Source of the DNA: Bordetella parapertussis
GTDB taxonomy: Bacteria; Pseudomonadota; Gammaproteobacteria; Burkholderiales; Burkholderiaceae_C
Assembly: GCA_945870575.1 (NCBI GenBank)
Contig: CAMBSK010000030.1
Coordinates: 1 to 31,713 of the forward strand
Length of the DNA: 31,713 bases
Direction of reading: 5' to 3'
The notes beneath the pieces are model-generated. The model was not told the DNA's origin, made no database searches, and was given only the letters and a program-made list of their open reading frames with translations. How positions within the stretch are numbered: the stretch's first letter is position 1; every line of letters starts with the position of its first letter. A program made the position numbers and the translations under genes. Positions 15,487 to 24,139 of the stretch are shown one piece after another.

Positions 15487-16313
15487 ATCGCAAAACAGCC
15501 AAGACCAGCACGCTGGATATCCAAGGCACCAGCGTGGCCGTGGTGTCCTCGCCCCAAGGCGACTACATCTCGCTCACCGACATGCTGCGCGCCAAGGATG
15601 GTGACTTCTTCATCTCAGATTGGCTACGCAACCGCAATACGGTAGAGTTTTTGGGCATTTGGGAGTCCATTTATAACCCCGCTTTTAATTACGGCGAATT
15701 CGCCACAATTAAAAGCCAGGCCGGGCTCAACAGCTACAAGATCAGCGTCAAAGAGTGGGTCGAAAAAACGGGTGCCATCGGACTCAAGGCCACCGCAGGC
15801 CGCTATGGCGGCACTTACGCTCACCCCGACATTGCCTTTGAATTTGGCATGTGGATCAGCCCAGAGTTCAAGATCTATTTGGTCAAAGAGTTCCGCCGCC
15901 TCAAAGACGAAGAAAGCAATCGCCTCCAGCTGGGCTGGAACCTGCAGCGCACACTCTCCAAAATCAACTACCGCATCCACACCGACGCCATCAAAGAGAC
16001 GCTGATTCCGCCCGCTGTCAGCAAAGCCCAGGCCAGCCAGGTTTACGCCAGCGAAGCCGACCTGCTGAACGTGGCCCTCTTTGGCCACACCGCCAAACAA
16101 TGGCAAGACGTCCACCCCGACGCACAAGGCAATCAGCGCGACAACGCCACGCTGGAGCAGTTGGTGGTGCTCACCAACCTAGAAAGCCTCAACGCGGTCT
16201 TCATCCGCCAAGGCCTGCCCGCGCCCGAGCGCCTGCACAAGCTCAACGAGATTGCCATCTCGCAAATGCGCAGCTTGCTTTCGGACCACCACATCAAGAG
16301 GCTGGCACCGTGA
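15483..16313 (+). CDS. KilA-N domain-containing protein
   Basis: 276 residues. The KilA-N DNA-binding module, common in phage and mobile-element proteins, covers about residues 10-125: ISLTDMLRAKDGDFFISDWLRNRNTVEFLGIWE, VKEWVEKTGAIGLKATAGRYGGTYAHPDIAFEFGMWISPEFKIYLVKEF. The latter half (about 140-276) is helical, with QVYASEADLLNVALFGHTAKQW and a final HKLNEIAISQMRSLLSDHH. Similar two-part KilA-N proteins occur beside hsd genes and RhuM in other bacteria; their function is not known. A role as regulator or as phage-sensing component is possible. It is coupled on both sides: ATGA with the preceding gene and GTGA (16310-16313) with hsdS. Confidence 0.88.
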   Translation: MNRKTAKTSTLDIQGTSVAVVSSPQGDYISLTDMLRAKDGDFFISDWLRNRNTVEFLGIWESIYNPAFNYGEFATIKSQAGLNSYKISVKEWVEKTGAIGLKATAGRYGGTYAHPDIAFEFGMWISPEFKIYLVKEFRRLKDEESNRLQLGWNLQRTLSKINYRIHTDAIKETLIPPAVSKAQASQVYASEADLLNVALFGHTAKQWQDVHPDAQGNQRDNATLEQLVVLTNLESLNAVFIRQGLPAPERLHKLNEIAISQMRSLLSDHHIKRLAP

Positions 16314-17551
16314 GCGAACAACAAAAAAGGCTGGTGCCTAAGCTGCGGTTTCCGGAGTTTCGGGGGCTTCAGAGTTGGCAACCGCGTAAGCTGAGTGACG
16401 CGTGCGAAGTAAATCCATCTAGCCCGGTACTTCCAGAACAGTTTGTTTACATTGATCTGGAGTCAGTCGAAGCTGGAAAGCTGATAACGAAGAAGATTGT
16501 CAAAAAAAATGAGGCCCCAAGCAGAGCCCAGAGGGTTTTGCATGTCGGTGATGTAATTTTTCAGATGGTTCGGCCTTACCAGCGCAATAACCTCTTTTTC
16601 GAAGAAAACGACGATTCAAGCTATGTTGCATCGACTGGATATGCGCAGTTAAGAGCAAAGGAGTCACCTGAATTTCTGTTTCAAGCAATTCATGTTGACG
16701 ACTTTGTTAATCGAGTAATTGCGAAGTGCACTGGTTCCAGCTATCCCGCCATCAACTCTTCAGACTTGGCAGAAATGCTCCTCGTTGTTCCGTCATCTGA
16801 TGAACAACAAAAACTCGCCGACTGTCTGAGTTCACTGGACGAACTGATCGCCGCCCAAGCCCGCAAAGTCGAAGCCCTCAAAACCCACAAAAAAGGACTG
16901 ATGCAGCAACTCTTTCCCCGCGAAGGCGAAACCCAACCGCGGCTGCGGTTTCCTGCGTTTCGCGGGGATTGGGAGGTAAGAAAGCTTGGCACCGTGTGCG
17001 ATATTCAACGGGGTAAGTTCTCGTACCGTCCCCGCAATGATCCGAAGTTTTTTGGAGGCCAATATCCCTTTATTCAAACTGGCGATGTTGTGAAATCAAA
17101 CGGCGGGGCGGTTATTGCAAGTCAGTCTTTAAACGAGGAAGGCTTGTCAGTCAGCAAGCTATTCAAACCGACGATTGTGTTGATTACTATCGCTGCAAAT
17201 ATTGGAGATACAGGACTGCTTGATATGGAGGGATGTTTTTCAGACAGCGTGGTTGGGCTGATTTCGAATAAACACGTCATATCCGTCTTTCTCGAACTCA
17301 TCATGCGAGGCCAAAAGGAATATCTAAATAAAGTTGCAACGACAGGAGCGCAGAAAAATATCAACAACGAAATTCTTCGGGTAGTTGATATCCAGTTACC
17401 CAGCGTGTCGGAGCAACACCGCATCGCCGACTGCCTCACCTCCCTCGACGCCCTCATCACCGCCGCCACCGAAGAACTAGACACCATCAAGACCCATAAA
17501 AAGGGTTTGATGCAGCAGCTTTTCCCCTCGGCAGAGGCGCTTGAGGCATGA
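16310..17551 (+). CDS. hsdS: Type I restriction-modification specificity subunit HsdS
   Basis: 413 residues with the classic two-half layout. Target recognition domain 1 spans about 15-160, followed by conserved region 1 (DEQQKLADCLSSLDELIA to KTHKKGLMQQLFP, 164-203). TRD2 spans about 210-365, and the second conserved helix region (366-406) repeats the same SLDALI and KTHKKGLMQQLFP pattern. Each TRD reads one half of a bipartite target; the sequence read cannot be deduced here. The GTG start at 16310 overlaps the KilA-N stop (GTGA) and begins MSEQQKRLVPKLRFPEF, the usual HsdS start. A longer frame upstream is an overlap with the KilA-N gene. The TRD parts are visibly AT-richer than the rest of the island, as is usual for horizontally shuffled TRDs. 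Confidence 0.95.
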   Translation: MSEQQKRLVPKLRFPEFRGLQSWQPRKLSDACEVNPSSPVLPEQFVYIDLESVEAGKLITKKIVKKNEAPSRAQRVLHVGDVIFQMVRPYQRNNLFFEENDDSSYVASTGYAQLRAKESPEFLFQAIHVDDFVNRVIAKCTGSSYPAINSSDLAEMLLVVPSSDEQQKLADCLSSLDELIAAQARKVEALKTHKKGLMQQLFPREGETQPRLRFPAFRGDWEVRKLGTVCDIQRGKFSYRPRNDPKFFGGQYPFIQTGDVVKSNGGAVIASQSLNEEGLSVSKLFKPTIVLITIAANIGDTGLLDMEGCFSDSVVGLISNKHVISVFLELIMRGQKEYLNKVATTGAQKNINNEILRVVDIQLPSVSEQHRIADCLTSLDALITAATEELDTIKTHKKGLMQQLFPSAEALEA

Positions 17552-18558
17552 GCGCTCTCATTCTCTACACGACCGATGACGGCAAGAGCCAGATCAAGCT
17601 GCGCGCTAAAGATCAAACCGTCTGGCTGTCGCAACGGGAAATGGCCGAATTGTTCGACGTCAGCACGGACAACGTGGGCTTGCACCTCAAGAACATCTAT
17701 GAGGACGGGGAACTGACCCGAGAGGCAACTACCGAGGAATCCTCGGTAGTTCAAACCGAGGGTACTCGGCAGGTGCAGCGGCCAGTGACGTTCTACAACC
17801 TCGACGCCATTCTCGCGGTCGGCTACCGGGTGCGCTCGCCCCGTGGCGTACAGTTCCGCCGCTGGGCCAGCACAGTGCTCAAGGAGTTCCTGACCAAGGG
17901 CTTTGTGATGGACGACGAGCGGTTGAAGAACCCAGATGGTCGCCCAGACTACTTTGACGAGATGCTGGCCCGCATCCGCGACATTCGGGCCTCGGAAAAG
18001 CGCTTTTATCAAAAGGTGCGCGACCTGTTTGCTTTGAGCAGCGACTACGACAAAACCGACCAGACCACACAACATTTTTTTGCGGCAGTGCAAAACACCT
18101 TACTGTATGCGGTGACGCAAAAGACCACAGCGGAACTGATCACTGACCGAGCCAACGCGAGTGACCCCCATTTTGGTCTAAAGCATTGGACAGGCTCGCA
18201 GGTACGCAAACAAGATATTCTGGTCGCCAAGAATTATTTGACCGAAGACGAGATTGACACCCTAAACCGGTTGGTGGTGATCTTTTTAGAAACTGCGGAG
18301 CTGCGCACCAAGAACCGCCAAGAAATTCGCATGGCCTTTTGGCAGCAAAACGTGGAGCAGATCATCAGCTCCAACGGCTTCACGGTACTTACCCATGTGG
18401 GCAAGGTTAGCCACGCTCGCATGGAGCAGCAGATCGAGTCCTTGTTCTTGGACTTTGACCAGCGCCGCAAACAACAAGAGGCCGCAAGTGCCGACAGCCA
18501 AGACGAGGCCGAGTTAAAAGCGCTGGAAAATACCTTGAAGAAACGGGTCAAACCATGA
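17548..18558 (+). CDS. RhuM-family protein, first of two tandem paralogues
   Basis: 336 residues of the Virulence_RhuM family. Residues 1-70 hold an N-terminal strand pair and a helix-turn-helix-like segment (VWLSQREMAELFDVSTDNVGLHLKNIYEDGEL), then FYNLDAILAVGYRVRSPRGVQFRRWA (about 89-114) and the signature DERLKNPDGRPDYFDEML-RIRDIRASEKRFYQKVRDLFALS. The family name comes from a Salmonella pathogenicity-island gene. A Fic/Doc-like or DNA-binding regulator role has been suggested for relatives, but the activity is not established. The ATGA overlap with hsdS (17548-17551) and with the second copy indicates coupled translation. It is clearly a divergent paralogue of the following gene. Confidence 0.88.
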   Translation: MSALILYTTDDGKSQIKLRAKDQTVWLSQREMAELFDVSTDNVGLHLKNIYEDGELTREATTEESSVVQTEGTRQVQRPVTFYNLDAILAVGYRVRSPRGVQFRRWASTVLKEFLTKGFVMDDERLKNPDGRPDYFDEMLARIRDIRASEKRFYQKVRDLFALSSDYDKTDQTTQHFFAAVQNTLLYAVTQKTTAELITDRANASDPHFGLKHWTGSQVRKQDILVAKNYLTEDEIDTLNRLVVIFLETAELRTKNRQEIRMAFWQQNVEQIISSNGFTVLTHVGKVSHARMEQQIESLFLDFDQRRKQQEAASADSQDEAELKALENTLKKRVKP

Positions 18559-19574
18559 CGGACAGCAATGCATCGCAATTTGTCATTTACCAAAGCGAAG
18601 ACGGAAAAATCAAGCTGGATGTGCGTTTTGTAGATGAAACCATCTGGCTAACCCAGCAGCAAATGGCAGAGCTGTTTCACACCTCACGTACCAATGTGGT
18701 GGAGCACATTGCCCATATTTATGAGGAAGGTGAGTTGGAGACGGCGGCAACCAGTCGGGAATTCCGACAGGTTCGCACAGAGGGCAAACGAGAGGTTGCT
18801 CGCAACATGACCTTTTACAACCTGGACATGACTTTGTCGGTTGGGTACCGGGTGAAAAGTGCAGTGGCTACGCGGTTTCGCATCTGGGCCACCCAGCAGC
18901 TGCGCGAGTATATTGTTAAAGGATTCTTGCTCAACGACGAGCGACTGAAAAACCCAGACCAACCTTTTGATTATTTTGAAGAGCTAACGCGGCGCATTCA
19001 AGATATCCGTACCAGCGAGCGGCGCTTTTATCAAAAGATCACTGATATTTACGCCACCAGCGTTGACTACGACCCCACGCAAGCAGAAAGCATTTCGTTT
19101 TTCCAGACCGTACAAAACAAGATGCATTGGGCCATTACAGGGCAAACGGCTGCAGAGATCATTCACAGCCGTGCCGATAAAAATCAGCCTCATATGGGAC
19201 TGACAAATTGGCGCGGCAGTAAGGTGCGCAAGGCCGATGTGAGTATTGCCAAAAACTACCTCAATACCGATGAATTGGCAGCGCTCAACAATTTGGTTGA
19301 GCAGTATTTGGTATTTGCCGAAGGTCAGGCCATGCGACGGGTGCCCATGACGATGAGTGACTGGATTACCAAACTGCATGGCTTTCTGACAATCAATGAC
19401 CGTGACATCTTGAAACATGCAGGAAAAATATCGCACGAGGTGGCCAAGTCTTTCGCTGAGCTGCAGTTTGAAACCTTCCACAAGGCGCAGATTGCTCAAG
19501 CTGATAAATTGGGGAGTGATTTTGACCGAGCGATGAAGCTGCTACCGAAGCCAGAAAAACAGAAGAAAAAATGA
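18555..19574 (+). CDS. RhuM-family protein, second of two tandem paralogues
   Basis: 339 residues with the same domain order as the preceding gene: IWLTQQQMAELFHTSRTNVVEHIAHIYEEGEL, FYNLDMTLSVGYRVKSAVATRFRIWATQQLREY, then DERLKNPDQPFDYFEELTRRIQDIRTSERRFYQKITDIYATS. Shared blocks are easily aligned by eye, yet the two copies differ at roughly half of the positions, so this is an old duplication or two separate acquisitions. The C-terminal third differs most: a GQAMRRVPMTMSDWITKLHGFL segment here against the KNRQEIRMAFWQQNVEQII segment of copy one. It overlaps both neighbours by ATGA and directly precedes hsdM. Confidence 0.88.
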   Translation: MTDSNASQFVIYQSEDGKIKLDVRFVDETIWLTQQQMAELFHTSRTNVVEHIAHIYEEGELETAATSREFRQVRTEGKREVARNMTFYNLDMTLSVGYRVKSAVATRFRIWATQQLREYIVKGFLLNDERLKNPDQPFDYFEELTRRIQDIRTSERRFYQKITDIYATSVDYDPTQAESISFFQTVQNKMHWAITGQTAAEIIHSRADKNQPHMGLTNWRGSKVRKADVSIAKNYLNTDELAALNNLVEQYLVFAEGQAMRRVPMTMSDWITKLHGFLTINDRDILKHAGKISHEVAKSFAELQFETFHKAQIAQADKLGSDFDRAMKLLPKPEKQKKK

Positions 19575-21178
19575 CCGAACAAAACCAAAAACAACTGGGC
19601 AAAACGCTGTGGGCCATTGCCGACCAGCTGCGCGGCTCCATGGACGCAGACGATTTTCGCGACTACATGCTGTCGTTCCTCTTCTTGCGTTATCTGTCGG
19701 ACAACTACGAATTAGCAGCCCAAAAAGAGCTGGGTGCTGATTACCCCAAGGTAGACGCTGAGGCCAAGCAAGTGCCGCTGGCCGTTTGGTATGCCGCTAA
19801 CGTAGCGGATGTACCCGCGTTTGAAAAGCAAATGCGCCGCAAGGTGCATTACGCCGTCCAGCCTGCGCACTTGTGGAGCAGCGTAGCCCAAATGGCCCGC
19901 ATACAAGACGGCGAGCTGCTGAACACCTTGCAAGCTGGGTTCAAGTACATCGAAAACGAATCTTTTGAAAGCACGTTTGCCGGGCTGTTCTCCGAGATTG
20001 ATCTGGGCTCTTCCAAGTTGGGCAAAGGCTACAGCGAGCGCAATGCCGTGCTGTGCACCGTGATTCAAAAAATTGCCGAGGGCTTGGCCGATTTTTCGAC
20101 CGATATTGACGCGCTGGGCGACGCCTATGAATACTTGATTGGTCAGTTCGCTGCAGGCTCGGGCAAGAAGGCGGGCGAGTTTTATACGCCGCAGCAAATT
20201 TCGGACATCTTGTCCACCATCGTCACGCTGGACAGCCAAGAGCCCAAAACAGGCGCGAAGCAGCGGCTAGAGAGTGAGATGGACTTTGCCTGCGGCTCGG
20301 GCTCGCTGTTGCTGAACGTGCGCAAGCGCATGGGACCGCATGGCATTGGCAAGATTTACGGCCAAGAGAAAAACATCACCACCTACAACTTGGCACGCAT
20401 GAACATGCTGCTGCATGGGGTGAAGGACACCGAATTTGAAATCTTCCATGGCGACACACTGACCAACGAATGGGACAAACTGCGCGAGTTGAACCCGGCA
20501 AAAAAGCCCGCGTTTGACGCTATCGTGGCCAACCCACCGTTCAGTTTGCGCTGGGACGCCAGCGAGGCCATGGCCGACGATGTGCGGTTTAAAAACCATG
20601 GCTTGGCACCTAAGTCGGCAGCAGACTTTGCGTTCTTGTTACACGGGTTTCACTTCCTCAAAGACGAGGGTGTGATGGCCATCATCTTGCCGCACGGTGT
20701 TTTATTCCGTGGCGGCGTTGAAGAGCGCATTCGCAAAAAGCTGCTGCTGGATGGGCACATCGACACCGTGATTGGTTTGCCATCGAACCTTTTTTATTCA
20801 ACCGGCATTCCTGTGTGTATTTTGGTGCTCAAAAAATGCAAGAAACCAGATGACGTGTTGTTCATCAACGCGGCAGAGCATTTTGAAAAGGGTAAGCGGC
20901 AAAACCAATTGACGCAGGCGCACATTGATAAGATTGTGAAAACCTACCAATTCCGAGAGGAAGAGGCGCGTTATTCACGCCGTGTGGACATGGTCGAGAT
21001 TGAGAAAAACGATTTCAATTTGAATATCTCTCGCTACATCAGCACTGCAGTGGCTGAAGAACAAATCAATTTGAATGAAGTCAATGAAATATTACACGCT
21101 ATCGAAAAAGATATTGTTGCTGCTAAGGCAAAGCACAACCAATTTTTGAAAGAACTCGGTTTACCGTTGCTGCCTTGA
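19571..21178 (+). CDS. hsdM: Type I restriction-modification methyltransferase subunit HsdM
   Basis: 535 residues, typical of N6-adenine methyltransferases of type I systems. HsdM_N covers about 8-145 (GKTLWAIADQLRGSMDADDFRDYM). The catalytic domain shows GEFYTPQQIS (202-211), SAM-binding motif I MDFACGSGSLLLNV (237-250) and catalytic motif IV NPPF (321-324). With HsdS it methylates the host target and assembles the restriction complex with HsdR. It starts with ATG overlapping the RhuM stop (19571-19574). Being the last of nine genes is unusual: a distal methyltransferase would be made last in a new host. Its stop is 27 bp before parC, and no terminator hairpin is seen there. Confidence 0.96.
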   Translation: MTEQNQKQLGKTLWAIADQLRGSMDADDFRDYMLSFLFLRYLSDNYELAAQKELGADYPKVDAEAKQVPLAVWYAANVADVPAFEKQMRRKVHYAVQPAHLWSSVAQMARIQDGELLNTLQAGFKYIENESFESTFAGLFSEIDLGSSKLGKGYSERNAVLCTVIQKIAEGLADFSTDIDALGDAYEYLIGQFAAGSGKKAGEFYTPQQISDILSTIVTLDSQEPKTGAKQRLESEMDFACGSGSLLLNVRKRMGPHGIGKIYGQEKNITTYNLARMNMLLHGVKDTEFEIFHGDTLTNEWDKLRELNPAKKPAFDAIVANPPFSLRWDASEAMADDVRFKNHGLAPKSAADFAFLLHGFHFLKDEGVMAIILPHGVLFRGGVEERIRKKLLLDGHIDTVIGLPSNLFYSTGIPVCILVLKKCKKPDDVLFINAAEHFEKGKRQNQLTQAHIDKIVKTYQFREEEARYSRRVDMVEIEKNDFNLNISRYISTAVAEEQINLNEVNEILHAIEKDIVAAKAKHNQFLKELGLPLLP

Positions 21179-21205
21179 ATGTAATCTCTAACCTGGTATT
21201 TTTTA

Positions 21206-23560
21206 ATGTCCTCCGATTTATTCACGCCCGATCTACCTGATGCTCAGTCCGACGACGGCATTGCCTTAGGCCATTACGCCCAACGCGCTTACCTTGAATA
21301 CGCACTCAGCGTGGTCAAAGGCCGCGCTTTGCCCGATGTCTGCGACGGCCAAAAACCGGTGCAGCGGCGCATTTTGTATTCGATGTCGCGCATGGGTTTG
21401 GGCTTTGGCGGCGCGAATGGTGCAGTGGGAGCGCGTCCGGTAAAGAGCGCGCGCGTGGTTGGTGATGTGTTGGGCCGCTATCACCCGCATGGCGACAGCG
21501 CAGCCTATGACGCACTTGTGCGCATGGCCCAGGATTTTTCTCAGCGTTATCCGCTGATCGATGGTCAAGGTAATTTTGGTTCGCGCGACGGCGACGGTGC
21601 CGCCGCCATGCGTTACACCGAGGCACGCTTGGCGCGCATCACCAGTTTGTTGCTGGATGAAATCGACGAAGGCACGGTCGACTTTCAGCCCAACTACGAC
21701 GGCTCCACCGAAGAGCCCAAACAATTACCGGCGCGTTTGCCGTTTGCATTGCTCAATGGCGCCAGTGGCATTGCGGTCGGCATGGCAACGGAAATCCCCA
21801 GCCACAATCTGCGCGAAGTGGCTGATGCATGTGTGGCCTTGATTAAAAACCCTAAGCTGTCGCACGAGGAATTGGTGCAAATCATGCCCGGGCCGGATTA
21901 CCCCGGCGGCGGTCAAATCATCAGCAGCGCGGCCGATATTTCAGATGCTTACGCCACCGGTCGCGGATCGCTCAAAGTGCGTGCGCGTTGGGTTATTGAG
22001 GACTTGGCGCGCGGTCAATGGCAATTGGTGGTCAACGAATTGCCGCCGAATGTCAGCTCGCAAAAAGTACTGGAAGAAATCGAAGAGCTGACCAACCCCA
22101 AGGTCAAGACCGGCAAAAAAGCGCTGACGCCTGAGCAAACACAATTGAAAGCGACGGTCTTGTCCGTGCTGGACGTGGTGCGCGACGAGTCTTCCAAAGA
22201 CGCGCCGGTGCGACTGGTGTTCGAGCCCAAAACCCGCACGATTGAGCAGCAAGAGCTCATCACCACCTTGCTGGCGCACACCAGTTTGGAAAGCTCGTCA
22301 TCCATCAACCTGACCATGGTCGGTTTGGACGGCAGGCCGGTGCCCAAGTCCATGCGCCAAATGCTGGAGGAGTGGATCAGCTTTCGCCAGACCACGGTGC
22401 AGCGTCGCTCGCAATTCCGCTTGGACAAAGTGCTGGCGCGTATCCATATTTTGGAAGGCCGCCAGTTGGTGTTACTCAACATCGACGAGGTGATTCGCAT
22501 CATCCGCCACAGTGACGAGCCTAAGCCTGCGTTGATAGAACGTTTCAAACTGTCAGACCGTCAAGCCGACGATATTTTGGATATCCGCTTGCGCCAATTG
22601 GCGCGATTGGAAGCTATCAAGATTGAGCAGGAATTGAAAGAGTTGCGCGAAGAGCAGGGCAAGCTCGAAGACATTTTGGGCAGCGCCACATCTTTGCGCC
22701 GTTTGATGGTCAAAGAAATCGAAGCCGATGCCAAAGTGTTTGCCGATGAGCGCCGCACTTTGATACAAGCCGAGAAAAAAGCCGTGGCCGAAGTCAAAGT
22801 GGTGGATGAAGCGGTGACCGTGGTGGTGTCTGAAAAAGGCTGGGTGCGTGCGCGCCAAGGCCATGGTCACGAGCCCGGCAGTTTTGCATTCAAAGCAGGT
22901 GACGGTTTATACGACACGTTTGAATGCCGCACCGTCGATCTGTTGATTGCTTTCGGCTCCAACGGCCGTGTGTACTCTGTGCCGGTGGCGGCATTGCCCG
23001 GTGCGCGTGGCGATGGCCAACCGGTCACCACCTTGGTGGATGTGGAATCGGGCACGCAACTGATGCATTACTTTGCCGGGCCGACGACCATGACTTTGTT
23101 GCTCAGCGGCTCGGGCGGTTATGGCTTTGTGTGTTGCATAGACAACTTGATTTCACGCAATAAGAGCGGTAAAGCCTTCATCAATTTACAGGACGGCGAA
23201 ACCCTGTGCGTACCTTCAATTGTTGGCGGTGGCAACGGCGCCGAGCCTTTGCCGATTGCCACGCACGTGGTGTGTGCGTCGGCAGGCGGGCGCATACTCA
23301 CGTTTGACATCACCGAACTCAAAGCCATGGAAAAAGGCGGTCGCGGTTTGATGCTGATGGACTTGGAAGACAAAGACACCCTGGCCGGTGCCGCCGCTTA
23401 CACAAGAAGCATTTGTATTCTGGGTGTGGGTCGCGGTGGCAAGGCCCGAGACGAAACGCTGGAAATCAGAAGCCTGAACAATGCCCGCTCAGTCCGCGCG
23501 CGCAAAGGAAAGGTGGCCGACCTGGGCTTTAAACCTACCCACGTGTTGCGAGTGCTCTGA
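21206..23560 (+). CDS. parC: DNA topoisomerase IV subunit A
   Basis: 784 residues. The N-terminal breakage-reunion domain shows [17 protein letters not shown] (41-57), the [12 protein letters not shown] block (91-102) where quinolone-resistance changes occur (Ser98 and Asp102 align with E. coli Ser80 and Glu84, both wild-type-like) and the catalytic Tyr137 in [10 protein letters not shown]. The C-terminal part has the degenerate beta-pinwheel repeats ([42 protein letters not shown]). No canonical GyrA box is seen, in line with ParC. It works with ParE to decatenate chromosomes. The region before the ATG has no good Shine-Dalgarno and no terminator after hsdM, so parC may partly depend on island transcripts. 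Confidence 0.95.
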   Translation: MSSDLFTPDLPDAQSDDGIALGHYAQRAYLEYALSVVKGRALPDVCDGQKPVQRRILYSMSRMGLGFGGANGAVGARPVKSARVVGDVLGRYHPHGDSAAYDALVRMAQDFSQRYPLIDGQGNFGSRDGDGAAAMRYTEARLARITSLLLDEIDEGTVDFQPNYDGSTEEPKQLPARLPFALLNGASGIAVGMATEIPSHNLREVADACVALIKNPKLSHEELVQIMPGPDYPGGGQIISSAADISDAYATGRGSLKVRARWVIEDLARGQWQLVVNELPPNVSSQKVLEEIEELTNPKVKTGKKALTPEQTQLKATVLSVLDVVRDESSKDAPVRLVFEPKTRTIEQQELITTLLAHTSLESSSSINLTMVGLDGRPVPKSMRQMLEEWISFRQTTVQRRSQFRLDKVLARIHILEGRQLVLLNIDEVIRIIRHSDEPKPALIERFKLSDRQADDILDIRLRQLARLEAIKIEQELKELREEQGKLEDILGSATSLRRLMVKEIEADAKVFADERRTLIQAEKKAVAEVKVVDEAVTVVVSEKGWVRARQGHGHEPGSFAFKAGDGLYDTFECRTVDLLIAFGSNGRVYSVPVAALPGARGDGQPVTTLVDVESGTQLMHYFAGPTTMTLLLSGSGGYGFVCCIDNLISRNKSGKAFINLQDGETLCVPSIVGGGNGAEPLPIATHVVCASAGGRILTFDITELKAMEKGGRGLMLMDLEDKDTLAGAAAYTRSICILGVGRGGKARDETLEIRSLNNARSVRARKGKVADLGFKPTHVLRVL

Positions 23561-23683
23561 GGCTGCTCATTTTTTAAATGCTGGAGCAATGGTCTGCAAA
23601 GACTTTGCTACCAGCGCTACCGCATACTTAGAGCGAACCGCAGAGCAAAGTCAATGCAAACATAGAGACTCACAATATTAGTC

Positions 23684-23953
23684 TTACTGTCTGCGAAGAA
23701 TAGCGGCGTTACCTTTAGGGTCTATGGTGTGGCATTGTGGAAATTTCACCTGACCTTGAAACACTTTTTGGATTGAGTTTGTTGAAGCAGGCACAACATT
23801 GGATCGAATACTGTCTTTGTCAGCAAAGCCGGGGATTTCTACATAGGGTTCAGGCGAGGCGCTGACCATGTTGTTACCGCCACCACCGCCGCAGGCGGAC
23901 AGCACAAGCACCACAAAAGCCAATGAGCAAAGACGACTGAGACATGTATTCAT
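23684..23953 (-). CDS. Small glycine-rich lipoprotein
   Basis: 89 residues from the ATG at 23953: MNTCLSRLCSLAFVVLVLSACGGGGG, a Sec signal with lipobox LSAC directly followed by a five-Gly run, then a short mature part with VEIPGFADKDSIRSNVVP and a C-terminal FPQCHTIDPKGNAAIL. The poly-Gly after the lipidated Cys is a spacer often seen in betaproteobacterial lipoproteins. No domain is recognised. Alternative in-frame ATGs at 23968 and 23995 would only add residues before the signal. None of the starts has a good ribosome binding site. A 16-bp palindrome lies 37 bp upstream. Confidence 0.65.
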   Translation of the reverse strand: MNTCLSRLCSLAFVVLVLSACGGGGGNNMVSASPEPYVEIPGFADKDSIRSNVVPASTNSIQKVFQGQVKFPQCHTIDPKGNAAILRRQ

Positions 23954-23989
23954 GATGTCTACATTCATAAAAAAAAGTAGACGAATAAT

Positions 23990-24005
23990 ATTCAATTAAT
24001 TGAAT
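23990..24005. promoter_or_regulatory. 16-bp perfect palindrome upstream of the small lipoprotein gene
   Basis: ATTCAATTAATTGAAT is a perfect inverted repeat, 37 bp upstream of the lipoprotein start codon on the minus strand. It could be an operator, but AT-rich palindromes of this size also arise by chance. Its half AATTGAAT is the octamer found twice at the start of the R-M island. Confidence 0.35.
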
Positions 24006-24139
24006 TCAGTCCTTGCTTTCGCCGGAAAAGATGTCTGTCATACCGTTGGCATAAAGAGCCGTATCCCGTTCGAGTGACAGCAAAAAGCAGCGCACAAGGC
24101 CAGTGCCTGCCTTGCCGCTTTAAACAATAGTTCAGGCGC

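Noticed and set aside
16310..17551. Possible fusion of the KilA-N region and HsdS in one long frame from 15851
   Set aside because: The upstream part is the KilA-N gene read out of frame; HsdS begins at the GTG at 16310.
21175..21202. Promoter-like TTGAAT-16 bp-TGGTATTTT just before parC
   Set aside because: The -10 would place the transcription start after the parC ATG at 21206, so it cannot drive parC translation from that start.
10446..21205. Island considered as a prophage or transposon because of KilA-N and RhuM
   Set aside because: No integrase, transposase, terminal inverted repeats or phage structural genes are found.
24095..24114. CAAGGC/GCCTTG hairpin as ridA terminator
   Set aside because: The stem is only 6 bp and the T-run on the minus strand begins about 8 nt away, so it does not meet terminator form.
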